A model generated the notes under the pieces. The model was given only the letters and a program-made list of their open reading frames with translations, was not told where the DNA came from and did no database searches. This document shows positions 10,434 to 19,508 of a DNA stretch of 64,000 nt, one piece after another. Position 1 is the first letter of the stretch. The number at the start of each line of letters is the position of its first letter. Both the position numbers and the translations under genes were made by a program. This stretch comes from Hydromonas duriensis (lineage in GTDB: Bacteria > Pseudomonadota > Gammaproteobacteria > Burkholderiales > Burkholderiaceae), in the NCBI RefSeq assembly GCF_004363775.1, contig NZ_SNZE01000010.1:28451-92450 (forward strand), in the 5' to 3' direction.

Positions 10434-11177
10434 ATGAGTCGTTTAGCCCATAAAGTCGCCATCATCACTGGGGCAGCTCAAGGCATTGGTTTTGCCACGG
10501 CGAAAAAATTTGCCGCAGAAGGTGCGCAAGTGGTGTTGGTTGATATGAATGAAGCCAGTTTGCAAGCGGCTCAACAACTCATGCAACAAGCGGGCTTTAC
10601 ATGCGATGTGGCGGTTGCAAATGTCACTGAACGTGCGCAGGTCGATGCTTTGGTCGCTAAGGTTAAAAATGATTATGGTCGCATTGACGTGTTGGTCAAT
10701 AACGCGGGCATTACGCGCGACGCCCGTTTAATCAATATGACAGAAGCGCAGTTTGACCAAGTGATTAGCGTGAATTTGAAAGCAGTGTTCACCTGCGCTC
10801 AAGCGGTCGCTGAGGTCATGCTTGCACAAGGATCAGGGGTGATTTTAAACGCCTCAAGCGTGGTTGGTTTGTATGGTAACTTCGGTCAGACCAATTACGC
10901 GGCGAGCAAATACGGCGTCATCGGTTTCACAACGACATGGGCACGCGAATTGGGTCCCAAAGGCATTCGTGTTAATGCGGTGTGCCCGGGCTTTATTCAA
11001 ACGCCGATTTTAGATTCGATTCCAGAAAAGGTCTTGGACAGCATGCAAGCTCAATGCTGGCAACGTCGCTTAGGACAGCCTGAAGAAGTTGCGAATGTTT
11101 ATGCTTTCTTGGCCTCGGATGAAGCGAGTTATATTAATGGCGTGGCATTAGAGGTGTCGGGCGGCTTATCGATTTAA
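10434..11177 (+). CDS. Short-chain dehydrogenase/reductase, FabG/PhaB-like
   Basis: An NAD(P)H-dependent classical SDR of 247 residues, probably reducing a 3-oxoacyl-ACP or acetoacetyl-CoA type substrate. The cofactor loop is TGAAQGIG at residues 12-19, NNAG follows near residue 90, and the catalytic triad is Ser142, Tyr155 and Lys159 in YAASK. The C-terminus [20 protein letters not shown] is typical. It is not in a fatty-acid operon, so the substrate is open. A decayed copy of its 3' third is found downstream at about 11701-11920, between the two cytochrome b562 genes, so its 3' end was part of a tandem duplication. Confidence 0.9.
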   Translation: MSRLAHKVAIITGAAQGIGFATAKKFAAEGAQVVLVDMNEASLQAAQQLMQQAGFTCDVAVANVTERAQVDALVAKVKNDYGRIDVLVNNAGITRDARLINMTEAQFDQVISVNLKAVFTCAQAVAEVMLAQGSGVILNASSVVGLYGNFGQTNYAASKYGVIGFTTTWARELGPKGIRVNAVCPGFIQTPILDSIPEKVLDSMQAQCWQRRLGQPEEVANVYAFLASDEASYINGVALEVSGGLSI

Positions 11178-11291
11178 AATCGTCCGCATTCGCCCCAAAA
11201 TTTTTGGCTTTAATGTTCACTTAATTTTTAAGGCTTAAAGTTTAATTGTTCGTCAACGCAAGTGTTTTTTGTTCAATTAAAGGAGTCAAGC

Positions 11292-11684
11292 ATGAACGCA
11301 TCATTCTCTCAACGCATTAAAACAGGTGTTTTTGCAGCCAGTTTGGCTGTGTTTAGCATGGCGGCAGTCGTGCCCGTCGCGCACGCAAATGAAATTAAAT
11401 CGGCGATGAAGTCGATGAAAGCCGCCTATCGTGGTGCAATGAGCAGCACAACGATTGAAGAGTTTGCACAATATGCGCAAAAACTGCAAAGTGCTGCCGA
11501 TGCAGCGCGCGGTCAAAACTTCAGTGACAATCCCGCCGTGTACCGCGAAGGCATGCAACGATTGCAGCACAACATGGCTGAAATGAATCAAGCCATCCGC
11601 AACTCAGATTTGGCTTCTGCAAAAGCGGCTTTGGGTCGTATGGATGAGGCGAAAAAGCATTATCACGATGCGTTGGGTGAGTGA
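11292..11684 (+). CDS. Cytochrome b562-type periplasmic heme protein, copy 1
   Basis: A 130-residue exported four-helix-bundle protein. The signal peptide runs to AHA at residues 30-32. With cleavage there, the mature protein has Met at position 7, exactly the axial heme ligand Met7 of E. coli cytochrome b562, and the C-terminal helix ends KKHYHDALGE, supplying the His ligand. The middle ([20 protein letters not shown]) fits a helical bundle. The start at 11292 is set by AAAGGAG seven bases upstream; the frame extends further without sense. A near copy follows at 12043. An electron-transfer role is inferred from the family, and the redox partner is unknown. Confidence 0.85.
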   Translation: MNASFSQRIKTGVFAASLAVFSMAAVVPVAHANEIKSAMKSMKAAYRGAMSSTTIEEFAQYAQKLQSAADAARGQNFSDNPAVYREGMQRLQHNMAEMNQAIRNSDLASAKAALGRMDEAKKHYHDALGE

Positions 11685-11700
11685 TTAAAGTAACTAACTT

Positions 11701-11920
11701 GGGCGTGCGAATTTTGAACCCCAAAGGCATCGCGGTGTGCATGGGTTTATTCAAACGCCGATTTTAGATTCAATTCCAGATGGTCTTGGATGCTGCAGGT
11801 CAATGCTGGCAGAGTAGTCTTGCTCGGCGTGAAGAAGTTGCGAATGTTTTATGCTTTTTTGGCTTTGGATGAGGCTGGCTGTATTAATGGCGTGGTATTA
11901 GATGTTCGGTTGGCTTGTCT
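11701..11920 (+). pseudogene. Decayed copy of the 3' third of the upstream FabG-like gene
   Basis: This non-coding stretch aligns with 10938-11165 of the reductase gene. Shared runs include TTCAAACGCCGATTTTAGATT, GGTCTTGGA, TCAATGCTGGCA, GAAGAAGTTGCGAATGTTT and TATTAATGGCGTGG (each shown in part), in the same order, with a deletion of about 12 bases and several frameshifts. There is no start codon or complete frame. It is the remnant left when a unit of reductase 3' end plus cytochrome b562 gene was duplicated in tandem. Confidence 0.85.
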
Positions 11921-12042
11921 ATTCTACTTAAAGGGATAGACTCTTTTGTTTAAAGATAGGATAATTGATTGCCTTAAGGGGTTTTTATATTTAAATCTTT
12001 TTGGGTTTAATGTTATTTTATTCATCAACAAAAGGAGTGAGC

Positions 12043-12441
12043 ATGACTGCATGGTTCTTGCAATACATTAAAAATGGCTTTTTTATAGCCAGCCTAGCTG
12101 TTTTCAGTACGATAGCGGTAGTGCCAGCGGCGCAAGCAGATGAAATTGAGCTGGCAATGAAGTCGATGAAAAGTGCTTATCGTGGCGCGATGAGTAGCAC
12201 GACGATTGAAGAGTTTGCGCAATATGCGCAAAAACTGCAAAGCAGCGCTGATGCCGCACGTAAGCATTATTATGATGACAGCCCCGTCATCTATCGTGAG
12301 GGTATGGAACGATTGCAAAAAAATATCGCAGACGTGAATCAGGCTGTTCGCAGTTCAGATTTGGTTTCTGCAAAAGCAGCTTTAGAACGAATGGATGAGG
12401 CGAGAAGGCATTACCACTATGTGTTGGATGAGAATGACTAA
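12043..12441 (+). CDS. Cytochrome b562-type periplasmic heme protein, copy 2
   Basis: A 132-residue paralogue of the gene at 11292. It has its own signal peptide ending PAAQA, after which Met falls at mature position 7 (DEIELAM), and the C-terminal helix keeps His in RRHYHYV, so both heme ligands are retained. The core [20 protein letters not shown] is identical to copy 1, while signal peptide and C-terminus have diverged. AAAGGAG five to six bases before the ATG supports this start. It is followed by a clear terminator. Retention of signal, ligands and ribosome-binding site suggests both copies are functional. Confidence 0.85.
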   Translation: MTAWFLQYIKNGFFIASLAVFSTIAVVPAAQADEIELAMKSMKSAYRGAMSSTTIEEFAQYAQKLQSSADAARKHYYDDSPVIYREGMERLQKNIADVNQAVRSSDLVSAKAALERMDEARRHYHYVLDEND

Positions 12442-12465
12442 CGCTTTACGAAATTTGTGTTGAAC

Positions 12466-12498
12466 AAAAGCATCGCAGCCTATATTGCGGTGCTTTTT
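12466..12498 (+). terminator. Intrinsic terminator after the second cytochrome b562 gene
   Basis: AAAAGCATCGCA pairs with TGCGGTGCTTTT (one G-T pair) around an eight-base loop, followed by further T residues. It lies 25 bases after the stop and just before the UPF0178 gene. Confidence 0.85.
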
Positions 12499-12515
12499 TA
12501 TTTAAATGGAATGCT

Positions 12516-12974
12516 ATGACTTCAATCTGGGTGGATGCGGATGCCTGTCCAAAAGCGGTGAAAGAGGTGATATATCGTGCTGCGCGGCGAGCGCAGATGA
12601 ACACTACGCTCATTGCCAATCAAATGTTGATGACTCCGCCCTCTGCGTTCATCAAAGCGTTGCAAGTCCCCGCAGGTTTGGATGTGGCCGACAATGAAAT
12701 TGTGCGGCGACTGGTGGCGGGGGACTTGGTGGTGACGGCGGATATTCCTTTAGCCGCGCAAGTCGTGGCGAAGGGTGGTTTGGCTTTAAACCCGCGAGGC
12801 GAGTGGTACACACAGGAAAATGTACAATCCTTGCTGTCGATGCGCAACTTTATGCAAGAACTGCGCGACTCGGGGACGCAGACGGGCGGGCCTGCGGCTT
12901 TATCTGCCCGTGATGTGCAGCAGTTTGCAAATGCGTTGGATCGTTGGTTGGCAAAGATAAAGTCACGAAATTAA
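12516..12974 (+). CDS. UPF0178 family protein (YaiI/YqxD-like)
   Basis: A 152-residue cytoplasmic protein of unknown function. The N-terminus [16 protein letters not shown] is the family signature, with conserved Asp residues suggesting a PIN/NYN-like nuclease fold, and [15 protein letters not shown] and [10 protein letters not shown] follow as in YaiI. The length is typical. It stands alone, convergent with purU. Confidence 0.92.
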   Translation: MTSIWVDADACPKAVKEVIYRAARRAQMNTTLIANQMLMTPPSAFIKALQVPAGLDVADNEIVRRLVAGDLVVTADIPLAAQVVAKGGLALNPRGEWYTQENVQSLLSMRNFMQELRDSGTQTGGPAALSARDVQQFANALDRWLAKIKSRN

Positions 12975-13019
12975 GGCATCGAACTTAAGTAGCCCCCTTG
13001 ATTGGTGCTCAAATCACGT

Positions 13020-13889
13020 TTATTTAAACACCACGGTTTTGTTGTCATTCAGTAGCACGCGATGTTCTGCATGCCATTTAACCGCGCGCGCAAGGGTAAC
13101 GCATTCCGTGTCTCGGCCAATAGCGGTTAAGTCGTCTGCGTTCATGCTGTGGTCGGCGCGCGCAATGTCTTGCTCGATGATGGGGCCTTCATCAAGGTCT
13201 GCGGTCACAAAATGAGCTGTCGCACCAATGAGTTTAACGCCCTTATTAAATGCTTGATGATAAGGTTTTGCACCTTTGAAACTTGGCAAAAACGAGTGGT
13301 GAATATTGATGGCGCGACCACTGAGTTGCGTGCACATATGGTCCGATAAAATTTGCATGTAGCGCGCGAGCACCACGCAGTCCACCTTTTCTTGCTCAAT
13401 AATCGACAGCACTTGCGCTTCTTGTGCCGCTTTTTGTTCAGGGCTGGCGCCGAGCAATGGGAAGTGGTGAAACGGAATGCCATACGAAGCAGCTAAAGGG
13501 GCAAAGTCGGCGTGATTGGATACCACCGCAGCAATGTCAACGGGCAAGTTGCCTGATTGATGCCTGAACAGTAAATCGTTTAAACAGTGTCCAATTTTTG
13601 AAACCATAATGAGCAAACGTGGCTTGACGCTGCCATCAAACATTTGCCAGCTCATATTGAATTTGTCTGCAATCGGGGCAAATTCTGTTTTAAGCATGGC
13701 TAAGGTGACATCTGGGCGACGCTCTTGAAAATGGACGCGCATAAAAAATCGGTCGCTGTCTGTATCGTCAAATTGTGCCGAGTCGATGATGTTGCCGCCG
13801 CGCTCAAATAAAAATCCAGAAACGGTGTGAACAATGCCCATTTGGTCGGGGCAAGACAGAGTGAGTATAAAATTCGGATGCGGACTCAT
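13020..13889 (-). CDS. purU: Formyltetrahydrofolate deformylase
   Basis: Hydrolyses 10-formyl-tetrahydrofolate to formate and tetrahydrofolate, balancing one-carbon pools. At 289 residues it has an N-terminal ACT domain (ILTLSCPDQMGIVHTVSGFL) and a C-terminal formyltransferase-fold domain. The catalytic region is NIHHSFLPSFKGAKPYHQAF followed by ATAHFVTADLDEGPII, providing the Asn, His and Asp of the hydrolase. It is divergent from ubiE across a short gap. Confidence 0.96.
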   Translation of the reverse strand: MSPHPNFILTLSCPDQMGIVHTVSGFLFERGGNIIDSAQFDDTDSDRFFMRVHFQERRPDVTLAMLKTEFAPIADKFNMSWQMFDGSVKPRLLIMVSKIGHCLNDLLFRHQSGNLPVDIAAVVSNHADFAPLAASYGIPFHHFPLLGASPEQKAAQEAQVLSIIEQEKVDCVVLARYMQILSDHMCTQLSGRAINIHHSFLPSFKGAKPYHQAFNKGVKLIGATAHFVTADLDEGPIIEQDIARADHSMNADDLTAIGRDTECVTLARAVKWHAEHRVLLNDNKTVVFK

Positions 13890-13961
13890 AAAATCCTTTA
13901 AAATGTCGCGATTACGTAGGGTTTAATTGGTTAGACCGCATTATAGATGAAGAGGCCTAAA

Positions 13962-14735
13962 ATGACACAAGACGCTTTGCAAAACGAAGCAGAAACACAT
14001 AAAAACGCAACCACGCACTTCGGTTTTAATACGGTGGCGGAGGCTGAGAAAGAGTCCAAAGTGGCTGAGGTGTTTCATTCGGTGGCGAAAAACTATGACA
14101 TCATGAACGACGTCATGAGCGTGGGCTTACATCGGGTGTGGAAGTTGTTCACGGTGAATCGTGTGGCGCCGCGCCCTGGCATGAAAATTCTTGATTTAGC
14201 GAGCGGGACGGCGGATTTGGCGATTGCCTTTGCAAAAAAAGTCGGCGCGTCTGGTCAAGTGTGGGCAACGGATATTAACGAATCCATGCTGCGGGTCGGG
14301 CGTGATCGTTTAATTGATAAAGGCTTAATCACACCCGTGGCCTTGGCCAACGCCGAGCACCTGCCTTTTCCAGACGATTATTTTGATGTGGTGACGGTGG
14401 CCTTTGGCTTGCGCAATATGACGCACAAAGACCAAGCCTTGAAAGAAATGCAGCGCGTCTTGCGCCCTGGCGGTCGTGTGTTTGTGTTGGAATTTTCAAA
14501 GGTTCATGCGCCTTTGCAGAAAGCCTACGATTTTTATTCTTTTAATCTGTTGCCCAAAATGGGCGAATGGATTGCCAATGATGCGGCCAGTTATCAGTAT
14601 TTGGCGGAGTCGATTCGCATGCACCCAGACCAAGAAACGCTCAAAGGCATGATGAAAGATGCGGGCTTTGATTTTGTGAAGTATCACAACATGAGTGCGG
14701 GCATTGTGGCGTTGCACGAAGGCGTGAAATTGTAA
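13962..14735 (+). CDS. ubiE: Ubiquinone/menaquinone biosynthesis C-methyltransferase
   Basis: SAM-dependent C-methyltransferase of ubiquinone (and, where present, menaquinone) synthesis. The start at 13962 is preferred because AAGAGG lies six bases upstream; an in-frame ATG at 13947 would place the start inside that site. Motif I reads [15 protein letters not shown], and [20 protein letters not shown] and [20 protein letters not shown] are UbiE/COQ5 signatures. First of three consecutive ubiquinone genes. Confidence 0.96.
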   Translation: MTQDALQNEAETHKNATTHFGFNTVAEAEKESKVAEVFHSVAKNYDIMNDVMSVGLHRVWKLFTVNRVAPRPGMKILDLASGTADLAIAFAKKVGASGQVWATDINESMLRVGRDRLIDKGLITPVALANAEHLPFPDDYFDVVTVAFGLRNMTHKDQALKEMQRVLRPGGRVFVLEFSKVHAPLQKAYDFYSFNLLPKMGEWIANDAASYQYLAESIRMHPDQETLKGMMKDAGFDFVKYHNMSAGIVALHEGVKL

Positions 14736-14802
14736 AACCAGCCTACATAGTTTTTGTCGTTTGTACGAGACGGAAAGTCTAAGTTGCGTTATTGTCCGTA
14801 TT

Positions 14803-14820
14803 GCCCGTATTGAGACGGGC
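14803..14820 (+). other. Small hairpin before ubiJ
   Basis: GCCCGT and ACGGGC pair perfectly around ATTGAG, ending 11 bases before the ubiJ start and preceded by two tandem CCGTATTG copies. There is no T run, so it is not a normal terminator; it could modulate ubiJ translation. Confidence 0.35.
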
Positions 14821-14831
14821 CTGAAAGTCAA

Positions 14832-15485
14832 ATGAATCCATTGAATATCAACATATCAGACATGCTCAGTTCGCGCCTTGCGCAGATGGTGGCGTTGGCG
14901 GTCCGAAAAATGGCGGCCAATGAGCCGTGGGTCGCACGCAGTGCTTTGCCGCATGAAGGGCAAGTGATTGGTGTGGCATTGCCTGTTTTGGGGCGTGTGC
15001 TGGACTTGCGTTGGCGCGTGAGTGCTGCGGATATTCTGCACGTTGTACCCGCTCAAACGCCCGTTAGTGTGCAGTTGGATATTGCCCCGAGCGTTTATAA
15101 CAGCCTGGCTCAGTTGCCCTTTGACATGCAGCGTGTGATGCGTCATGTTCATATTTCAGGGGATGCGCAGTTGGCAGAATGGGTCAATCGTTTGGCGCAG
15201 CAGTTGCGGCCTGATGTGTGGGAGGATTTGGCTAAAGTTGTGGGCGACATCCCCAGTTTTTATGCGCAGCAAGGCGCGGATAAGTTATTCAAGCATTTTA
15301 AAAATATGGTGTCAACCTTGACGCAGCAAGTGCAACACGCTGTACTGGATGACACCCCTGTTTTGGTTCGTCACCGTGCCTTGTCTACATTGGCGGATGA
15401 TGCTCAACAATTGCGCTATGCGACCGAGCGTTTAGAGCAGCGAGTTGCGCTATTGAAACAAAAAATGCAGGGAGGCGCGTCATGA
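14832..15485 (+). CDS. ubiJ: Ubiquinone biosynthesis accessory factor UbiJ (SCP2 domain)
   Basis: A 217-residue lipid-binding accessory protein of the cytoplasmic Ubi complex. The N-terminal half has an SCP2-like fold (around GQVIGVALPVLGRVLDLRW) and the C-terminal part is helical and basic, ending in a heptad-like stretch AERLEQRVALLKQKM. The conserved order ubiE-ubiJ-ubiB confirms the call more than local identity does. Its stop overlaps the ubiB start by four bases (ATGA). Confidence 0.85.
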   Translation: MNPLNINISDMLSSRLAQMVALAVRKMAANEPWVARSALPHEGQVIGVALPVLGRVLDLRWRVSAADILHVVPAQTPVSVQLDIAPSVYNSLAQLPFDMQRVMRHVHISGDAQLAEWVNRLAQQLRPDVWEDLAKVVGDIPSFYAQQGADKLFKHFKNMVSTLTQQVQHAVLDDTPVLVRHRALSTLADDAQQLRYATERLEQRVALLKQKMQGGAS

Positions 15486-17068
15486 GTTGGCGCGTGATGC
15501 GACGGTTACTTGATGTCGGGCGCGTGCTTAAAAAGCACCGTGTACTGCATTTGATGGTGGCTTTGTTGCCAAGCGATACTGCGACTGTGCGCCTTATGCG
15601 TAAAATGCTCCCGCATCGCCTCAGTGCGTCAAATCATGCGGAAGATGCCGCGCAATTGCGAATGGCATTGCAAACGTTGGGTCCTATTTTTATTAAAGTC
15701 GGTCAAATCTTGTCGACACGTCCCGATTTATTACCGCCTGAATATATTTATGAATTGGCTCATTTGCAAGACAGGGTGACGCCTGTTGATAGTGCGCAGA
15801 TTCGTGTTGAAATAGAAGCGCAATTGAGTGCAACCATTGATGAATTGTTTAGCCACTTTGACGATGAGCCTGTGGCCAGCGCATCAGTGGCGCAGGTGCA
15901 CCGTGCTGTGGTGCGAACGGGAAAATGGGCTGGGCGTGATGTCGCGGTTAAAGTGTTGCGCCCAAATATTGATGTGCTGATTAAAACGGATGTTGAGTGT
16001 TTACACTTTCTTGCACGACAGTTCGCACGTTTTCACCCAGACGGTACGCGTTTACGACCTGTTGAAGTGATTGGTGAAGTTGAGCGGCATTTACAGCAAG
16101 AGTTGGATTTGCAGTGTGAGGCCGCGAATGCGAGCCAGTTGCGACATCATTTTGCGGGCAATCCAATTTTGGCTGTGCCAGAAATGTGTTGGGATTATTG
16201 TGCGCGACGGGTTATGGTTCAAGAATGGATGACGGGTGTACCTATTTCGCATCTAAATGTGTTGGAAGATTACAACATTAATCTTAAGCGTTTGGCGCGT
16301 GACGGCGTCGAAATTTTTTTCACACAGGTTTTTCGCGATGGTTTTTTTCATGCCGACATGCATCCTGGCAATATTTTTGTCGGTACACGCGGTGAATATA
16401 TGGGGCGATACATTGCCCTTGATTGTGGAATTGTCGGCACGTTGTCGGAGTTTGACCGCCATTATTTAGCCGTGAATTTTTTGGCGTTTTTTAATCGCGA
16501 TTATCGTGCCGTGGCCGCTGCACATATCGAGTCAGGCTGGGTGCCTCCAGATACACCGTTGGAAGGTTTGACCAGTGCAGTGAGAACGACTTGTGAACCC
16601 TATTTTGGACGACCTATTGATGAAATTTCTTTGGGGCAGGTGTTGATGCGGCTGTTTGATGTGTCTCGTCAGTATAAAGTTTCAGTTCAGCCGCAATTGG
16701 TTTTGTTGCAAAAAACCATGTTGAATGTGGAGGGCATGGGGCGCTTGCTTGATCCAAAATTAGATTTGTGGGATACGGCAAAGCCATATCTAGAGAAATG
16801 GATGAAAGACACTTTAGGGCCGCGAGGGTTGCTTAAACGCATGCGCCGAGAGTGGCCTTCTATTGTGCGTTTGTTGCCAGCTGCGCCTGTCCAAATATTG
16901 ACGCGTTTACAAGATGCCTCAAAAGTTTCTCAGTTGACGCTTCAATTAAACCGATTGGAGCATCAATACCTCACTACACAAAAAACGAATAAAAGGTGGC
17001 GCATTGTCGGCATGTTGTCGATATGTATACTGCTTATTTTGACCTTTGTTGTGTTGAGAATCATATAA
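15482..17068 (+). CDS. ubiB: Ubiquinone biosynthesis regulatory protein kinase-like UbiB
   Basis: A 528-residue ADCK/ABC1-family atypical kinase/ATPase needed for ubiquinone synthesis, membrane-attached. The KxGQ motif is IFIKVGQILSTRPDLLPPEY, the nucleotide-binding Lys is in VAVKVLRP, the catalytic-loop equivalent is FHADMHPGNIFV, and the metal-binding DCG occurs in IALDCGIVGTL. The C-terminus ends with a hydrophobic span (GMLSICILLILTFVVLRII). Overlaps ubiJ by four bases. Confidence 0.95.
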   Translation: MSWRVMRRLLDVGRVLKKHRVLHLMVALLPSDTATVRLMRKMLPHRLSASNHAEDAAQLRMALQTLGPIFIKVGQILSTRPDLLPPEYIYELAHLQDRVTPVDSAQIRVEIEAQLSATIDELFSHFDDEPVASASVAQVHRAVVRTGKWAGRDVAVKVLRPNIDVLIKTDVECLHFLARQFARFHPDGTRLRPVEVIGEVERHLQQELDLQCEAANASQLRHHFAGNPILAVPEMCWDYCARRVMVQEWMTGVPISHLNVLEDYNINLKRLARDGVEIFFTQVFRDGFFHADMHPGNIFVGTRGEYMGRYIALDCGIVGTLSEFDRHYLAVNFLAFFNRDYRAVAAAHIESGWVPPDTPLEGLTSAVRTTCEPYFGRPIDEISLGQVLMRLFDVSRQYKVSVQPQLVLLQKTMLNVEGMGRLLDPKLDLWDTAKPYLEKWMKDTLGPRGLLKRMRREWPSIVRLLPAAPVQILTRLQDASKVSQLTLQLNRLEHQYLTTQKTNKRWRIVGMLSICILLILTFVVLRII

Positions 17069-17301
17069 AATTATTTCTAAGCAGTAATAATTAAAAAATA
17101 ATTTTAAGGCTTAAACAAAACAACACTAGCCAAATCCTGTCTTGTGTGCTAGACTTTTCATATAAATGCGTAGTTTTACTTATCCACTAGGGGCTAAGTA
17201 TCGACATTGCTAACTTTTTTGAATATTTGTTTGGTGTTTTTAGCCTGATGTGATTGCAGCATTAAATAGAGAATAATTGCATTTATTTTGACGGAATATG
17301 T

Positions 17302-18666
17302 ATGTTGAATATAGTGATACTTGCGGCGGGTAAGGGGACGCGTATGCGTTCTAAATTACCCAAGGTCTTGCATCCTTTGGCGGGCACATCGTTGCTCGGA
17401 CGTGTCTTAGACACCGCACGCAGTTTGGGTTCGGAACAGCTTTGCGTTGTGGTTGGTCATGGCGCGGAGCAAGTGCGTGTTGCAGTCAGTGCCGCCGATG
17501 TATCGTTTGTTGAACAAACGCCGCAGTTGGGGACTGGGCATGCTTTGCAGTTGGCAGCACCTCAGCTTAATGATGCGTACCCAACTTTAGTGCTTTATGG
17601 TGATGTGCCTTTAACACGCCTGTCTACGCTGCAAAAGTTAGTCAAGGCGGCTGAAGATGGAATGGCTTTGCTGACGGTGTGTTTGCCCGATCCTACGGGT
17701 TATGGACGGATTGTTCGTGATGAGCAACACAAAGTGCTACGGATTGTCGAGCACAAAGATGCAAGTGATGCGGAAAAAGGCATTAATGAGGTGAATACAG
17801 GCGTGTTGATTGCGCCGACCGTTCAGTTGAAACAGTGGCTGGCGCAATTGTCCAATGATAACGCTCAAGGCGAATATTATTTGACCGATGTCATTGCGAT
17901 GGCTGTGCGAGATGGTTTGCCTGTTAATACAGCGCAACCTGATGCTGCATGGGAAACATTAGGTGTCAACAGCAAGTCGCAATTGGCGGAGCTGGAGGCC
18001 ATTTGGCGAGCAGAAGTGGCGACGACATTGTTAGACGCGGGCGTGACTTTGCTTGACCCTGCGCGCATTGATGTTCGTGGTCGATTGACATGTGGCACGG
18101 ACGTTACGATTGATGTTGGTTGTGTGTTTGAGGGGGCTGTTGTTTTGGGTGACGATGTCTCTATTGGACCGTATTGCGTCATTAAAAACTCAACTATTGC
18201 CGCAGGCACTCAAGTGGCCGCTTTTAGTCATATTGATGGCGCGACGGTGGGAGAGTCAGCCAGGGTAGGGCCTTACTCACGTTTGCGACCCGAAGCTGTT
18301 TTGGCGAATGAAACGCATGTGGGTAACTTTGTGGAAGTCAAAAAAGCATCGATTGGTCATGGTTCTAAGGTCAACCATCTGTCTTATATCGGCGACGCGA
18401 CAATTGGTGCTGGAGTGAATGTGGGGGCAGGGGTCATCACTTGTAATTATGACGGTGTCAACAAGCATCAGACGGTTATTGGCGATGGTGCGTTTATTGG
18501 CTCTGACACCCAGTTGGTTGCACCTGTTGTGGTTGGGGCTGGGGCAACGATTGGCGCAGGCTCAACGATTACCAAACAAGCACCTGACAATGTGCTAACT
18601 TTGTCCCGTGCAAAACAAATTTCACTTGAAGGTTGGGTTCGACCAGTGAAAAAAGCTAAGATTTAA
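17302..18666 (+). CDS. glmU: Bifunctional UDP-N-acetylglucosamine pyrophosphorylase / glucosamine-1-phosphate N-acetyltransferase
   Basis: Makes UDP-GlcNAc for peptidoglycan and lipopolysaccharide. At 454 residues it has the N-terminal nucleotidyltransferase domain ([20 protein letters not shown]) and, from about residue 250, a left-handed beta-helix of hexapeptide repeats with the acetyltransferase signature ([28 protein letters not shown] and [10 protein letters not shown]). With glmS 2.7 kb downstream it brackets a two-component system. The ~230 bases between ubiB and glmU are AT-rich and show no clear terminator. Confidence 0.97.
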   Translation: MLNIVILAAGKGTRMRSKLPKVLHPLAGTSLLGRVLDTARSLGSEQLCVVVGHGAEQVRVAVSAADVSFVEQTPQLGTGHALQLAAPQLNDAYPTLVLYGDVPLTRLSTLQKLVKAAEDGMALLTVCLPDPTGYGRIVRDEQHKVLRIVEHKDASDAEKGINEVNTGVLIAPTVQLKQWLAQLSNDNAQGEYYLTDVIAMAVRDGLPVNTAQPDAAWETLGVNSKSQLAELEAIWRAEVATTLLDAGVTLLDPARIDVRGRLTCGTDVTIDVGCVFEGAVVLGDDVSIGPYCVIKNSTIAAGTQVAAFSHIDGATVGESARVGPYSRLRPEAVLANETHVGNFVEVKKASIGHGSKVNHLSYIGDATIGAGVNVGAGVITCNYDGVNKHQTVIGDGAFIGSDTQLVAPVVVGAGATIGAGSTITKQAPDNVLTLSRAKQISLEGWVRPVKKAKI

Positions 18667-18727
18667 TCCGTGTTTAGCGCAGTTTCGAACGGGTGAAATG
18701 TTGGCACTATTTTTATCATAAGGATAA

Positions 18728-18743
18728 ACGTACTTTAGTACGT
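18728..18743. promoter_or_regulatory. Perfect inverted repeat upstream of the LuxR-type regulator gene
   Basis: ACGTAC-TTTA-GTACGT, 77 bases before the regulator start. No T run follows, so it is more like a protein-binding site than a terminator. Binding by the downstream regulator is inference. Confidence 0.4.
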
Positions 18744-18819
18744 AGGCAGTAGCCATGCTGTAACCTCATGGTCAATGGGTGGTTTTTAATTGATTTGTTT
18801 AGTAAACGAAGGAATGGTC

Positions 18820-19506
18820 ATGGACTATAAAATTTTAATCGTGGATGATCACGGTTTGGTGCGTGCAGGTTTGCGTCCAATTTTGGATGACGCTTTAGGC
18901 GGCAAATGCGCGCTGATTGAGGCGGAAACGTTAAGTCAGACTCTTGATTTAATGAGTACGGAAGCCGATTTGGATTTGGTCTTGTTAGACTTGACTTTGC
19001 CTGACGCGAGTGGTTTGGCGGCACTTGAGAAAGTACGTGCTCAATTTCCTCATATCCCTGTTGCTGTTTTGTCAGGTCAGGCGGATACGAATTTGATTCA
19101 AGCTGCTTATCGTCAAAACATTTCTGGTTTTATCATTAAAAACGCTAAAGCTGAAGTTTTGGTCTCAGCTGTGCGTTTGATTTTGTCAGGTGGCGTTTAT
19201 ATTCCACCAGAGTTGTTGACTGCTGCGATGAATACGCCTGAACGCAAACGTACGCGTGCTGAACGCCATTCGGGTGGTGACAGCTCTCAATTGACACCAC
19301 GTCAACAAGAGGTCTTGTATTTGATTACCAAAGGTTGTTCAAATCAAGAAATTAGCGACTCGGTTGGTGCAACCATCGGCACAGTAAAAAGCCATGTGGT
19401 CGGTATTTTGCGAGCTTTGGGTGTACACTCTCGTACGCAAGCAATTAACTTGGTGCATGAAAATCCAGATATCTTGGGACAGTATCGCCCTGTATCGAAT
19501 AACTAA
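18820..19506 (+). CDS. LuxR/NarL-family response regulator
   Basis: A 228-residue regulator with an N-terminal receiver domain (ILIVDDHGLV, phospho-acceptor Asp57 in LLDLTLPD) and a C-terminal LuxR helix-turn-helix (LTPRQQEVLYLITKGCSNQE, then GTVKSHVVGIL). The ATG at 18820 is preferred since AAGGA sits six bases upstream; ORF codons back to 18790 are unsupported. The hybrid kinase gene begins directly after its stop, so the two form a pair. It lies between glmU and glmS; control of amino-sugar or envelope genes is only suggested by position. Confidence 0.92.
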   Translation: MDYKILIVDDHGLVRAGLRPILDDALGGKCALIEAETLSQTLDLMSTEADLDLVLLDLTLPDASGLAALEKVRAQFPHIPVAVLSGQADTNLIQAAYRQNISGFIIKNAKAEVLVSAVRLILSGGVYIPPELLTAAMNTPERKRTRAERHSGGDSSQLTPRQQEVLYLITKGCSNQEISDSVGATIGTVKSHVVGILRALGVHSRTQAINLVHENPDILGQYRPVSNN

Positions 19507-19508
19507 TA

